NCBI GenBank assembly: GCA_004297725.1
Contig: SCUS01000177.1
Coordinates: 1 to 64,000 of the forward strand
From: Myxococcaceae bacterium
GTDB taxonomy: Bacteria > Myxococcota_A > Polyangia > Polyangiales > Ga0077539
Direction: 5' to 3'
DNA length: 64,000 nucleotides
A program made the position numbers and the translations under genes. The notes under the pieces were generated by a model, which had not been told where the DNA came from, ran no database searches, and saw nothing but the letters and a program-made list of their open reading frames with translations. Within the stretch, counting starts at the first letter, position 1; every line of letters begins with the position of its first letter. Shown piece after piece: positions 56,138-64,000 of this stretch.

Positions 56138-57259
56138 GTGCGAGACCTCAACGCCGCGTGGCTGCTGGCCGTCCTCGCGGGGCTCCTGCCCCTCACGGCG
56201 GCCTCGCGTGAAGCCTCTGCCCAGGTGTCCCCGGCCGATCCGTCGACGCACGTCGTCCAGCGCGGCGAGTCGCTCTCCGTCATCGCCGCGCTCCACCACG
56301 TCTCCGTGGCCGACCTCGCCGAGCGCAACCACCTCCGCGCGCCCTACGCCCTGCGCCGCAACCAGCGCCTCCGCCTCCCGAGCCACGCGCTCGCCCCCGC
56401 TGCCGCCCCCGCCGCTGCCCCCGCTGCCGTGGCTGCTCGCCCTGAGCGAGCGACCGTCATGCGCAGCGCCGTGCTCTCCTCGGGGAGGGTGAGCCCCGCT
56501 CGGGTCCCGATCCTGCGCCGACCGGTCACCCCGGCCCGAGGCCGTCCCGCGGCCGGTCGCTGGGGCGCCCCCCGGCGCCCTGGACTGGTCAACCTGGTGC
56601 GCCTCGCCACCAGCCAGCACGTGACGGCCAACCTCCGCCGCCCGGGGCGAGGCGCGCTCGGCGTCATGCGCAGCCTGCTGCGCTCGACGGACAACCGCTC
56701 GCACGCCATCAACCCCCGCCTCGTGCGGCAGCTCGCCCAGGTGAGCGACCACTTCGGCGGCCGCGTCCTCGAGGTGATCTCGGGCTTCCGCCCGGCCCGC
56801 CGCGGGCAGTACACGGCGCACTCCAACCACAACATCGGCCACGCCGTGGACTTCCGGGTGCGAGGCGTGCCCAACCACGTCCTGCGCGACTACTGCCGCA
56901 CCCTCCCCAACACCGGCTGCGGCTTCTATCCCCGCTCGGTGTTCGTCCACATGGACGTGCGCTCCTCGTCGGCCTACTGGGTCGACTGGTCGCGCCCCGG
57001 CGAGCGGCCCCGCTACGGCCGCGAGGGGCACCCCCCCAGCGACGCGCCCGCCCGCACCGCCGCCGCCGGCCGCGACGACACCATCGCCGCCATGCCCCCG
57101 CCCGGCGCCGACCCCGAGCTCGACGACGTCATCGCCGACGCGCCCGCGGTGCGCCACGAGACGCCCGACCCCGACGACGAGCGCGACGACCCCAGCGAGC
57201 CCGGTCACCCGACCGAACACGGCCCCGCCGCGGCCGCCCCTCCCGATCCGCAGCCTTGA
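56138..57259 (+). CDS. LysM domain / DUF882 (M15-type) peptidoglycan-active protein
   Basis: A 373-residue exported protein starting at GTG (MRDLNAAWLLAVLAGLLPLT), a signal peptide. A LysM domain follows (HVVQRGESLSVIAALHHVSV, ERNHLRAPYALRRNQRLRLP), then an Ala/Pro-rich linker. The DUF882/M15-like domain has RQLAQVSDHFGGRVLEVISG, SNHNIGHAVDFRVRGVP and FVHMDVRS; the S-x-H...G-x-A-x-D and HxD pattern fits zinc binding. The tail is acidic, rich in Asp/Glu/Pro. Likely binds and trims peptidoglycan. Confidence 0.88.
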   Translation: MRDLNAAWLLAVLAGLLPLTAASREASAQVSPADPSTHVVQRGESLSVIAALHHVSVADLAERNHLRAPYALRRNQRLRLPSHALAPAAAPAAAPAAVAARPERATVMRSAVLSSGRVSPARVPILRRPVTPARGRPAAGRWGAPRRPGLVNLVRLATSQHVTANLRRPGRGALGVMRSLLRSTDNRSHAINPRLVRQLAQVSDHFGGRVLEVISGFRPARRGQYTAHSNHNIGHAVDFRVRGVPNHVLRDYCRTLPNTGCGFYPRSVFVHMDVRSSSAYWVDWSRPGERPRYGREGHPPSDAPARTAAAGRDDTIAAMPPPGADPELDDVIADAPAVRHETPDPDDERDDPSEPGHPTEHGPAAAAPPDPQP

Positions 57260-57343
57260 CATACCCTGTCCATCGGTCCTGCATCGCGTTGCGCCGACGC
57301 TGCGGGGCGCGCATGGAACCGGGGAACTACCTAGAAGAGACCG

Positions 57344-59470
57344 ATGGCACGCACCAAGACCCCGACGATCACCCGTACCGCCCGCGCCCGGCGCACCCCG
57401 AAGGAGTCCAATGACCTCGTCGTGCTCTGGACGGCGAGGGCCATCGTCTACACCGACACGTTCCGGTACTTCCTCCACGACGACGGCGACGACCGCTCGC
57501 CGCTCGACGTCATCGGCCTCGCGCACCTCCGCGACGACGGCGTCACGCCCACGCGCGCGAAGCGGGAGATCCGCGACCGGCTCGTCGCCCTGGAGAAGAG
57601 CGAGATCACCCGCGAGGGGGTGCTCTTCCGCAACGTCGAGACCATGGGGCGGCTCCTGTCGCTCACCCGCGCCGAGCAGGAGGTGCTGGCCTTCGCGATC
57701 GTGCTCGACATCCAGAAGTCCCTCCAGGCCTGCTTCGAGCGGCTGGAGGGGCTGTCGCTTCGCAAGCTGCACGAGCTGCTCGGGCAGGTGCTGGGGCTGC
57801 CCGAGACGGAGGTGCGCGACGCCCTGAAGCGCTCGGCGCCGCTGGCCTCGACGGGCCTCGTGCGCGTGGCGACGGACGTGCGCCGCACCTGGGACGATCC
57901 CTTCGAGGTGATGGACGGCCTCGAGAACATCCTGCTGACGGAGTACGAGACGCCGGAAGGCATCCTGACGAACTTCTTCCGGCAGTCGCCCGCGGCGAAG
58001 CTCACGCTCGAAGACTTCCCCCACGCCTCGCAGGACGTGGGCATCCTGGTGAAGTTCCTCCAGGGGGCGATCGAGAAGCAGGTTCCGGGGGTGAACGTGC
58101 TGCTGCACGGGCTGCCGGGCACTGGGAAGACGGAGCTCGCGAGGGCCATCGCGGCGCACCTCAAGGGGCAGCTCTACGAGGTCAACGTGGAGTCCGACGA
58201 CGGCTCGGCCATCTCCGGCACCGGGCGCTTCGCGGCCTACCAGCTCTGCCAGCGGATGCTCGGCCGGCGGGCCCAGACCGTGGTGCTCTTCGACGAGATC
58301 GAAGACGTGTTCCCCGACCGCTGGTACCCCTTCTTCGGGCGGCAGAAGCGCTCCGGCGAAGACAAGGGGTGGACCAACCGGCTGCTCGAAGGCAACGCCG
58401 TCCCGACCATGTGGCTCTCCAACGAGATCGGGCAGATCGACTCGGCCTTCCTGCGCCGCTTCGACTTCATCTTCGAGCTGCGCACCCCGCCGCTCGCGGT
58501 GCGCCGGCGCATCCTGGAGAAGCAGCTCGGCCCGCTGCCCGCGCGCCCCGCGTGGACGCAGCGCATGGCCCACGACGAGCGGCTCACGCCCGCGCACATC
58601 GAGCGCGCGGTGCGCGTGGCGAGGCTCGCGGGGATGGAGAAGGCCGAGGAGGTCGAGGCGACGCTGACGCGGGTGCTGCAGAACAGCCTCGCGGTGCAGT
58701 CGCCCGAGCGGCCCGCGGCGCCCGTCACGCCGGAGGTCTACGACCTGCGCTTCCTCAACGCCTCGGACGACCTGGGCAAGCTGGTGGAGACGCTGGAGCG
58801 CCGCGCCCGCGAGCAGGGGCCGCTGCACGGGTCGATCTGCCTCTATGGTCCGCCGGGGACGGGCAAGACGGCCTTCGCGCACCACCTCGCCGAGCGCGTG
58901 CAGCGGCCGCTGCTGGTGAAGCGCGCGTCGGACATCCTGGGGCCCTTCGTGGGGCAGACCGAGGCCAACCTGGCGGCGATGTTCCGTCAGGCGAGGGACG
59001 AGGGCGCGGTGCTGCTGCTCGACGAGGCCGACAGCTTCTTCCAGAACCGCCGGGGCGCGAGCCAGAACTGGGAGGTCACCCAGGTCAACGAGCTGCTGGT
59101 GCAGATGGAGTCCTTCGAGGGGCTCTTCGTCTGCTCGACCAACCTCTTCGAGCACCTCGACGAGGCCTCGCTCCGTCGCTTCACGCTCAAGATCAAATTC
59201 GATCCGCTCCGCCCGGAGCAGCGCATGGCCCTCTTCGAGCGCACCCTCTCGGCGCTCGGTCAGGTGCTGCCGACAGATGCCGTGGCCTCCACGCGCGCCG
59301 CGCTCGACCAGCTCAGCACGCTCACCCCGGGCGACTTCGCCACGGTGCGACGGCAGGCCCTGCTGCTGGAGACCACCGTCGACGCCCGCGCGCTGCTCGT
59401 GGCCCTCGAGCGCGAGTGCCGCAACAAGCCCAACGCGCAGCGCTCGCGGCTCGGGTTCAACCAGGCGTAG
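57344..59470 (+). CDS. Tandem AAA+ ATPase
   Basis: A 708-residue protein with two AAA+ modules. The N-terminal region (about 1-240) is helical and unrecognised. AAA-1 has Walker A LLHGLPGTGKTELARAI, Walker B VVLFDEIEDVF and arginine-rich FLRRFDFIFELRTPPL. AAA-2 has LYGPPGTGKTAFAHHLAERV, then GPFVGQTEANLAAMFRQARD, Walker B VLLLDEADSFF and SLRRFTLKIKFDPL. Two consecutive AAA+ domains resemble Cdc48/ClpX-like remodellers and prokaryotic AAA proteins of unknown role. A bidirectional hairpin follows the stop. Confidence 0.88.
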   Translation: MARTKTPTITRTARARRTPKESNDLVVLWTARAIVYTDTFRYFLHDDGDDRSPLDVIGLAHLRDDGVTPTRAKREIRDRLVALEKSEITREGVLFRNVETMGRLLSLTRAEQEVLAFAIVLDIQKSLQACFERLEGLSLRKLHELLGQVLGLPETEVRDALKRSAPLASTGLVRVATDVRRTWDDPFEVMDGLENILLTEYETPEGILTNFFRQSPAAKLTLEDFPHASQDVGILVKFLQGAIEKQVPGVNVLLHGLPGTGKTELARAIAAHLKGQLYEVNVESDDGSAISGTGRFAAYQLCQRMLGRRAQTVVLFDEIEDVFPDRWYPFFGRQKRSGEDKGWTNRLLEGNAVPTMWLSNEIGQIDSAFLRRFDFIFELRTPPLAVRRRILEKQLGPLPARPAWTQRMAHDERLTPAHIERAVRVARLAGMEKAEEVEATLTRVLQNSLAVQSPERPAAPVTPEVYDLRFLNASDDLGKLVETLERRAREQGPLHGSICLYGPPGTGKTAFAHHLAERVQRPLLVKRASDILGPFVGQTEANLAAMFRQARDEGAVLLLDEADSFFQNRRGASQNWEVTQVNELLVQMESFEGLFVCSTNLFEHLDEASLRRFTLKIKFDPLRPEQRMALFERTLSALGQVLPTDAVASTRAALDQLSTLTPGDFATVRRQALLLETTVDARALLVALERECRNKPNAQRSRLGFNQA

Positions 59471-59501
59471 TACCTTTCCACAGGGGACTTGAAGGGTTGA
59501 G
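59470..59501. repeat. 32-bp short repeat shared with 26056
   Basis: GTACC, then CACAGGGGA and TGAAGGGTTGAG, matching 26056-26087 with about five differences. It overlaps the stop of the tandem AAA+ gene. Too short to name; possibly an extragenic signal. Confidence 0.45.
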
Positions 59502-59517
59502 GCGCTCTGCTCAACCC
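59494..59517. terminator. Bidirectional hairpin between convergent genes
   Basis: GGGTTGAG pairs with CTCAACCC around an 8-nt loop, between the AAA+ stop (59470) and the DUF924 stop (59519). The placement fits a terminator serving both directions. There is no T-run. Confidence 0.5.
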
Positions 59518-59518
59518 G

Positions 59519-60130
59519 TCAGAACCCCCGCCCCGCCTTCAGGAACTCCCTCTCCTCCGCGCTGCTCTCCCGCCCGAGTACCTCGTTGCGGTGCGGGAAG
59601 CGGCCGAAGCGCGCGATGACCGCGCGGTGCTTCTCGGCGTAGCTCAGCAGCTCCTCGGCGCTCTTCGTCAGCGAGGCAGGGGCCTCCGCGGCGAGCCCCT
59701 GGAAGAGGGCCACCGAGCGGTCTTGCAGCGAGAGCTCCTCGGCGTGCTCGAAGGGCAGGTAGAAGAAGCCGCGCGGTGAGAACGACAGCGCGCGGTCGAA
59801 GCCGCGGGCGATGGCGCGCTCGGCGACGCCGCGGGCGATCGGGTCGGCGGCGAAGGCCTGCGCGCTGCCCCGGTAGACGTTGCGGGTGAACTGATCGAGC
59901 AGCAGGACCAGCGCGAGCGCGCCGCGGGCGCTGTCCTCCCACGCGAGCAGACGGCCCGCGGCGGCGGACTCGACGAGGGCGCCGAAGCGCTCCCCGAGCT
60001 CCCGGTCGAAGGCCGGGTCGACGGCGAACCAGCGACGCCGAAACTCCGGCTCGATCGGCCCGTCGAGCGTGTCGCTCCCGAACCATGTGGTCAGTACCGC
60101 GGAGGCGTCGGCGTCGATCTCGGTGCTCAT
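59519..60130 (-). CDS. DUF924 family protein
   Basis: A 203-residue DUF924 protein: MSTEIDADASAVLTTWFG, then LLDQFTRNVYRGSAQAFAAD, FFYLPFEHAEELSLQDRSVA and FGRFPHRNEVLGRESSAEER, which spans the whole domain. Cytosolic, helical. The family role is unknown. It ends a few bp from the convergent AAA+ terminator hairpin. Confidence 0.92.
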   Translation of the reverse strand: MSTEIDADASAVLTTWFGSDTLDGPIEPEFRRRWFAVDPAFDRELGERFGALVESAAAGRLLAWEDSARGALALVLLLDQFTRNVYRGSAQAFAADPIARGVAERAIARGFDRALSFSPRGFFYLPFEHAEELSLQDRSVALFQGLAAEAPASLTKSAEELLSYAEKHRAVIARFGRFPHRNEVLGRESSAEEREFLKAGRGF

Positions 60131-60240
60131 GAGGGGAGAGTCTCTACCTCATCGAGAGGTGTCGAGGGCGCTACGAGCGAGCTCGCTGGCCTGCGCAGAG
60201 GCTTGCCGAGCGAGAGCATCGCCGCCATCGTGCCCCGGTG

Positions 60241-62232
60241 ATGGAACGCTGGGAGCGCGTGGTCGACGGGGCGAAGGATGTCTGCGAGCTCGCCCGGGAG
60301 GGCGCGCTGGTCACCGAGCGCGCGGGCCGCGAGGGCGCGACGCCGGTGACGCGCGAGCACCACTGCGACACCGAGGCGACGGCCGAGGGCATCCGGCGGA
60401 GGATGGCGGCGCAGCGGGAGCGACAGGGCTACGCGAGGGTCGGCGACGACGCCGCGAAGGAGGCCGCGAAGGAGGTGGGGAGCGCGAGCGCGAGGCCCGG
60501 GTACCCGGGGCTGAGCGACGAGACGCTGGACGCGGTGATCCTGCGGGTGGGGAAGGCCGCGGCGGGGGACGCGTACAAGGTCGGCGAGGCGATCTACAAG
60601 ACCACCGGCGACTTCGCGGGGCGGTACGGGGTCGCGTGGTTTCTGGTGGCGCAGGGGCTCGTGCCCGCCGAGACGATGCCGGGGCTCTGGGACCTCCTGG
60701 CCGAGGACCATGCCCACGTCGACCCGGCGGCCGTGCTCTCGCTGCTCTCCCGGCTGCCCACGGGCAAGGCCTTCACCAGGCTCTTCAAGTACGACCCGAT
60801 GCCGTGGTTCGTCTCGGGCTTCACCCGCTCGCTCGACGAGCTGCTCTTCGCGGCGTGGCAGCGCGACCCGGGCCTCTTCGAGGCGCGAGGCTCCGAGCTG
60901 GTCGAGCCCGCGCGGCGCTCGCTCGACTTCGTGCGCGGTCGCTCGGGGGTCGCGCTGCCCCCGGCGAGGGCGCACTCGCTGCTGGTGGAGTTCGCCGAGG
61001 TGCAGGCGACGAGCGGGCTCGCCACCAACTGGGAGCTCGCGCGCGTCGAGAGCGGCGCCGTCACCCGCCCGCGGCTCTCCGACCCCGCGGCGGTGCGCGC
61101 CGTCGCCCTGCTCTTCGGAACCGAGCAGGAGTGGGGCGCCGCGATGGTCGCCGCCGCGCTGAAGGTGCAGCGCCCCTCGCTCTCCAACGTGCGCGACGCG
61201 CTCGGGCACTGCACCGCGCTCGAGCTCGCCACGCTGCTGTCACGGCGAGGCTCCTTCGGCAGCAACCCCGAGCTCGCCCAGGAGCTTCGCATCCTCGAGC
61301 AGGAGCGCTCCGACGCCCCGGAGGCGCTGCTCTCCGCCGCCGAGTCCCTCCGCGACGGCGACCGCCACGCCCACGCGGTCTCCGAGATGTTCGCGGTGGT
61401 CGCCGCGGCCCGCTTCGCCGAGCAGGGACGCGCCGTGCCCGCGTCGCTCGCCCCGCTGCTGCGCTTCGAGTTCCTCTCCGGGGTCTATCACGAGAGCATC
61501 CGACCCTACGTCCGCGCCCTCGAGGCGCTGTCCCCCGAGGAGGTGCTCGCCATGGCCGAGCGCTCGCTCGGCGAGGAGTACACCTACGCCCGGGGCCTCG
61601 GCGCGCTGCTCGCCTGGCCCGACGACGCGCTGCTCGGGCGCTTCTTCGACAAGGACACCGCCAACGGCTTCCTCGAGCCCGAGGTGGTCGGCCGCTTCGG
61701 GGCCGCCGCGCTGCCGCACCTCGCCCGCATCTGGGAGCTCACGCCGAGGGAGCGTCGGCGCACCCGGCACCAGCAGGTGCTCGCCGCCCTCGGCACCGCG
61801 GGCGACCGCGGCGAGGCCGTCGACCCCTCGTGGGATCGCCTCGTGGTCTTCGACGAGGAGGGCGTCGAGCGGCTCAAGTACTGGGACCCCTCGTACGCGA
61901 GGGCGCGAGAGCGGGCGCTGATGGCCCTGAGCCCCGAGCGTCGCCTGGCGGCGCTGCTGCGCGGCGCGGCGAGGCGGGCGTACCCCGAGCGGGCCCTCGC
62001 GTCGGCGCGCATCCTCGACGACGACGGCCTCGCGGCGGTGATGGCGGCCTTCCTGCCGCGGCGCTCGGAGAGCGAGCGGGGCGCCACGGTGCAGGCGCTG
62101 AGGGCGCTGGGCGACCGCGCGGCGGAGGCGCTGCGGCGCTGCCGGGGGGACTTCGAGGGCGACGCGGCCTTCGTGGCCGTGCTGAGGGAGGCGCTGCCCG
62201 CGGGGCAGGCGGACGCGCTCCTCTCGGGCTGA
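60241..62232 (+). CDS. Large hypothetical protein, helical
   Basis: A protein of about 663 residues starting MERWERVVDGAKDVCELARE (an adjacent GTG one codon earlier is possible). No signal peptide or membrane helix. It appears all-helical with repeated short helices (ALLSRRGSFGSNPELAQELR, ALSPERRLAALLRGAARRAY, LLRGAARRAYPERALASARI) that suggest a HEAT-like solenoid. No family was recognised. It converges on the partial gene below it, with 4 bp between the ends. Confidence 0.55.
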   Translation: MERWERVVDGAKDVCELAREGALVTERAGREGATPVTREHHCDTEATAEGIRRRMAAQRERQGYARVGDDAAKEAAKEVGSASARPGYPGLSDETLDAVILRVGKAAAGDAYKVGEAIYKTTGDFAGRYGVAWFLVAQGLVPAETMPGLWDLLAEDHAHVDPAAVLSLLSRLPTGKAFTRLFKYDPMPWFVSGFTRSLDELLFAAWQRDPGLFEARGSELVEPARRSLDFVRGRSGVALPPARAHSLLVEFAEVQATSGLATNWELARVESGAVTRPRLSDPAAVRAVALLFGTEQEWGAAMVAAALKVQRPSLSNVRDALGHCTALELATLLSRRGSFGSNPELAQELRILEQERSDAPEALLSAAESLRDGDRHAHAVSEMFAVVAAARFAEQGRAVPASLAPLLRFEFLSGVYHESIRPYVRALEALSPEEVLAMAERSLGEEYTYARGLGALLAWPDDALLGRFFDKDTANGFLEPEVVGRFGAAALPHLARIWELTPRERRRTRHQQVLAALGTAGDRGEAVDPSWDRLVVFDEEGVERLKYWDPSYARARERALMALSPERRLAALLRGAARRAYPERALASARILDDDGLAAVMAAFLPRRSESERGATVQALRALGDRAAEALRRCRGDFEGDAAFVAVLREALPAGQADALLSG

Positions 62233-62236
62233 GCCG

Positions 62237-64000
62237 CTACCAGTTGCCCACGGTGATGCGGCTGGCGCGCTTCCACTCCACCTGCGGGGGCAGCGCCTGC
62301 ACGCCGACGAGCCTGCGCAGCGGCTCCTCGTCGCCCTCCAGCAGCGCCCAGCACCAGCCCTCGTCGACCCTCCACGCGGCGGCCAGCACGTCGGACCACA
62401 TCGGGCCGTAGTCGTCGTCGCCTCCAGGGATCACCTGCAGCGCGGCCACCAGGAAGCGGTCGCCGTCGAGGCAGTAGCGCACGTCGGCGGAGGTCCCTCG
62501 GCCCTTGATGCAGAGGCCCGGCAGCCGGGAGAGCTCGTCGACGAAGGCCTCGATGTCGTCGAGCGGAGGCGCCTCCTCGGAGAGGTACACCACGGGGTAG
62601 GGGACCGCCGAGCGGGCGCTCCAGTCCTCGCTCGCGGGCGACGGGGCGAAGGACGCGTACTCGTAGTCGCCCTGATCGGTCTGTCCCCGGCGCAGCACCG
62701 CGGGCTTCTTGCTACGGGCCTTCACGCCGAGCTTGAGGTCGTGCAGCACGCGCACCACGTCCTCGAAGCTGCGCCGCGCGAAGGCCGTGGGCGCGGCCAC
62801 GTCGGTCACCTCCGCGGGCCCCTCGTCGGCGGCCTTCGCCTTCGTCCCCTTGCGCGCCTTCTTCGCCTCGGGCCCGGCGGCGGCGACCGGCGCGAGCGCC
62901 CCGTCGCGCACCCGCTGCTTCCACGGCTCGAAGGCGTCGCCCTCCATCGAGAGCAGCGCGGCCCTGGCCAGCGAGGCGCGGGGCTCGTCGAGCAGCAGCG
63001 CCGCGGCCGCGAGGCAGTGCGCCGCGGCGGGGGAGCGCTGCCCGGCGACCTCGGCGTACCCCTGCGCCGAGTCGAGGGCGACGAAGAGGGCGCCCGCCGC
63101 CTCGGAGGCCATCGCGGAGAACTTCTCCCTCAGCGCGAGCTCCGTCACCAGCGCGCCGTTGCCCTCGGCGGTCACCCGAAGCGGGCCCGGGTCTTCATCC
63201 AGCTCGGTGAAGGCGCCGCGGAGCAGCGCCCCGTCGACGCCCACGTACATCGCCGAGCGCGCCAGCTCGACGGAGAAGCGCACGCCGCGGGAGGCGTCGA
63301 GCGGGGGCGTCGCGCCGTGGAAGGGCTCTGGGGTCGAGACGGTCCATCGCTCGGCGGCGACGTCGACGGTGATCGTGACGTGCTTGCGAAGGCGCACCGT
63401 GAAGCGGGAGGCGCCGCGCACGCAGCCGAGGACCCACAGGCTGCTCGAGGGGCTGGGGAGCTCGACCTCGGCCGAGGGCGCGCCGAGCGAGGCGAGCACG
63501 GCGGGGGGGCCGCGCCACGCGGTCTCGTCGCGGTTCGCGCCGTAGTGGCGAAGGAGGGTCTCGACGGAGGGCGCCCACGGGGGGCGCAGCTCCTTGAGGG
63601 CGTTGCCGAACTGGTACTCGCGGGCCCCGAGCACGTTGGCCACGCGGCACAGCTCGAAGCGGGCGATGGCGTGGACGAACACCGATCGCTCGGCGCCCGC
63701 CCAGAGCAGCGCCCACCCGAGGCCCCACCCCTGGGCGGGGTGGTGCTTCGTGATGACGACGGTCCATCGCATGGCGTCGAGCGCGGCGGTGAGGGCGTCG
63801 GGGTCGGCGCCCAGCCCGAGGCGACCGGCAGCGAGGGCGCGCCCGTAGGCGCGAGGAAGATGGGTGAGGGAGGGGTCGAGGGCGAGGAGCTGGATCAGGT
63901 CGGCCCACCCTTCGGGCGGGAGCAGGTCGCGCCCCGGGCTCTCGGCGATGGCGCGCTCGATGGCCGCGAGGGGGGTGGGCTCATGGACCCTCGTCGGCGC
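62237..64000 (-). CDS. Hypothetical protein, cut by the window edge (5' end missing)
   Basis: The minus-strand frame is open to the right edge of the window, with no in-frame start before it except an internal ATG at 63772, so the true start lies outside. At least 587 residues: a helical N-terminal part (GWADLIQLLALDPSLTHLPR), a beta-rich middle (RKHVTITVDVAAERWTVSTP), a Lys-rich linker (EAKKARKGTKAKAADEG) and a C-terminal domain with LPGLCIKGRGTSADVRYCLD. Possibly cotranscribed with the gene to the right. Not recognised. Confidence 0.55.
   Translation of the reverse strand, partial: APTRVHEPTPLAAIERAIAESPGRDLLPPEGWADLIQLLALDPSLTHLPRAYGRALAAGRLGLGADPDALTAALDAMRWTVVITKHHPAQGWGLGWALLWAGAERSVFVHAIARFELCRVANVLGAREYQFGNALKELRPPWAPSVETLLRHYGANRDETAWRGPPAVLASLGAPSAEVELPSPSSSLWVLGCVRGASRFTVRLRKHVTITVDVAAERWTVSTPEPFHGATPPLDASRGVRFSVELARSAMYVGVDGALLRGAFTELDEDPGPLRVTAEGNGALVTELALREKFSAMASEAAGALFVALDSAQGYAEVAGQRSPAAAHCLAAAALLLDEPRASLARAALLSMEGDAFEPWKQRVRDGALAPVAAAGPEAKKARKGTKAKAADEGPAEVTDVAAPTAFARRSFEDVVRVLHDLKLGVKARSKKPAVLRRGQTDQGDYEYASFAPSPASEDWSARSAVPYPVVYLSEEAPPLDDIEAFVDELSRLPGLCIKGRGTSADVRYCLDGDRFLVAALQVIPGGDDDYGPMWSDVLAAAWRVDEGWCWALLEGDEEPLRRLVGVQALPPQVEWKRASRITVGNW

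Overview
The window is very GC-rich DNA with dense coding on both strands. It most likely comes from a myxobacterium (Myxococcota, Polyangia/Sandaracinus-like). The pointers are a MYXO-CTERM-type protein tail at 30.6 kb, many lipoproteins with vWA or Asp/Cys-rich segments, FHA- and TPR-fused regulators, a zinc-independent L33, and a TRAP T-component lipoprotein. No rRNA or tRNA gene was seen. Species assignment is inference.

Layout. 0-13 kb is housekeeping: hisD, an ABC1/UbiB-like kinase, polA, a vWA-like lipoprotein, an MBL/beta-CASP ribonuclease-like protein, rpmG, bioA, and an FHA-FHA-ABC transporter fusion. Two copies of a 191-192 bp element with about 60 bp inverted-repeat ends lie at 5.7 and 13.1 kb. 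A separate long hairpin with heptamer repeats in its loop follows the second copy. 13.4-18 kb holds a dihydroorotate-dehydrogenase-like gene and nifJ (pyruvate:ferredoxin oxidoreductase) as a pair. 18.2-22.4 kb is a four-gene operon: DUF4236, an unknown protein, a SulP transporter and an alpha/beta hydrolase.

22.4-31.6 kb is an accessory, decayed region. It holds an IS91-type transposase scrap, two inverted fragments of a phage DUF2213 gene, orphan hypothetical genes and lipoproteins, and a DUF1993/AraC pair. An approximately 120 bp repeat (three full copies, one half copy, one junction-only copy) lies at the 3' side of successive minus-strand genes. This repeat-punctuated stretch is the most unusual part of the window.

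31.6-37.5 kb: a truncated Cys-rich protein is followed by an intact, translationally coupled operon of a carotenoid-cleavage-type dioxygenase and two thiolases. This operon is flanked on both sides by gene debris. The debris includes a near-identical inverted copy of 170 bp of the second thiolase and a 210 bp copy of the MerR/TPR gene located 7 kb away.

37.8-64 kb returns to intact genes: DUF2200, MerR-TPR, coaE, a HEAT-repeat membrane protein, a small SPW-like membrane protein, a TPR-like membrane protein, a vWA lipoprotein, an inositol-monophosphatase-family enzyme, a large membrane-anchored protein, a matrixin-like zinc protease, a secreted unknown, a TRAP T/P pair without permease, grpE-dnaK, a LysM-peptidase, a tandem AAA+ ATPase, DUF924, a large unknown protein, and a last gene cut by the right edge.
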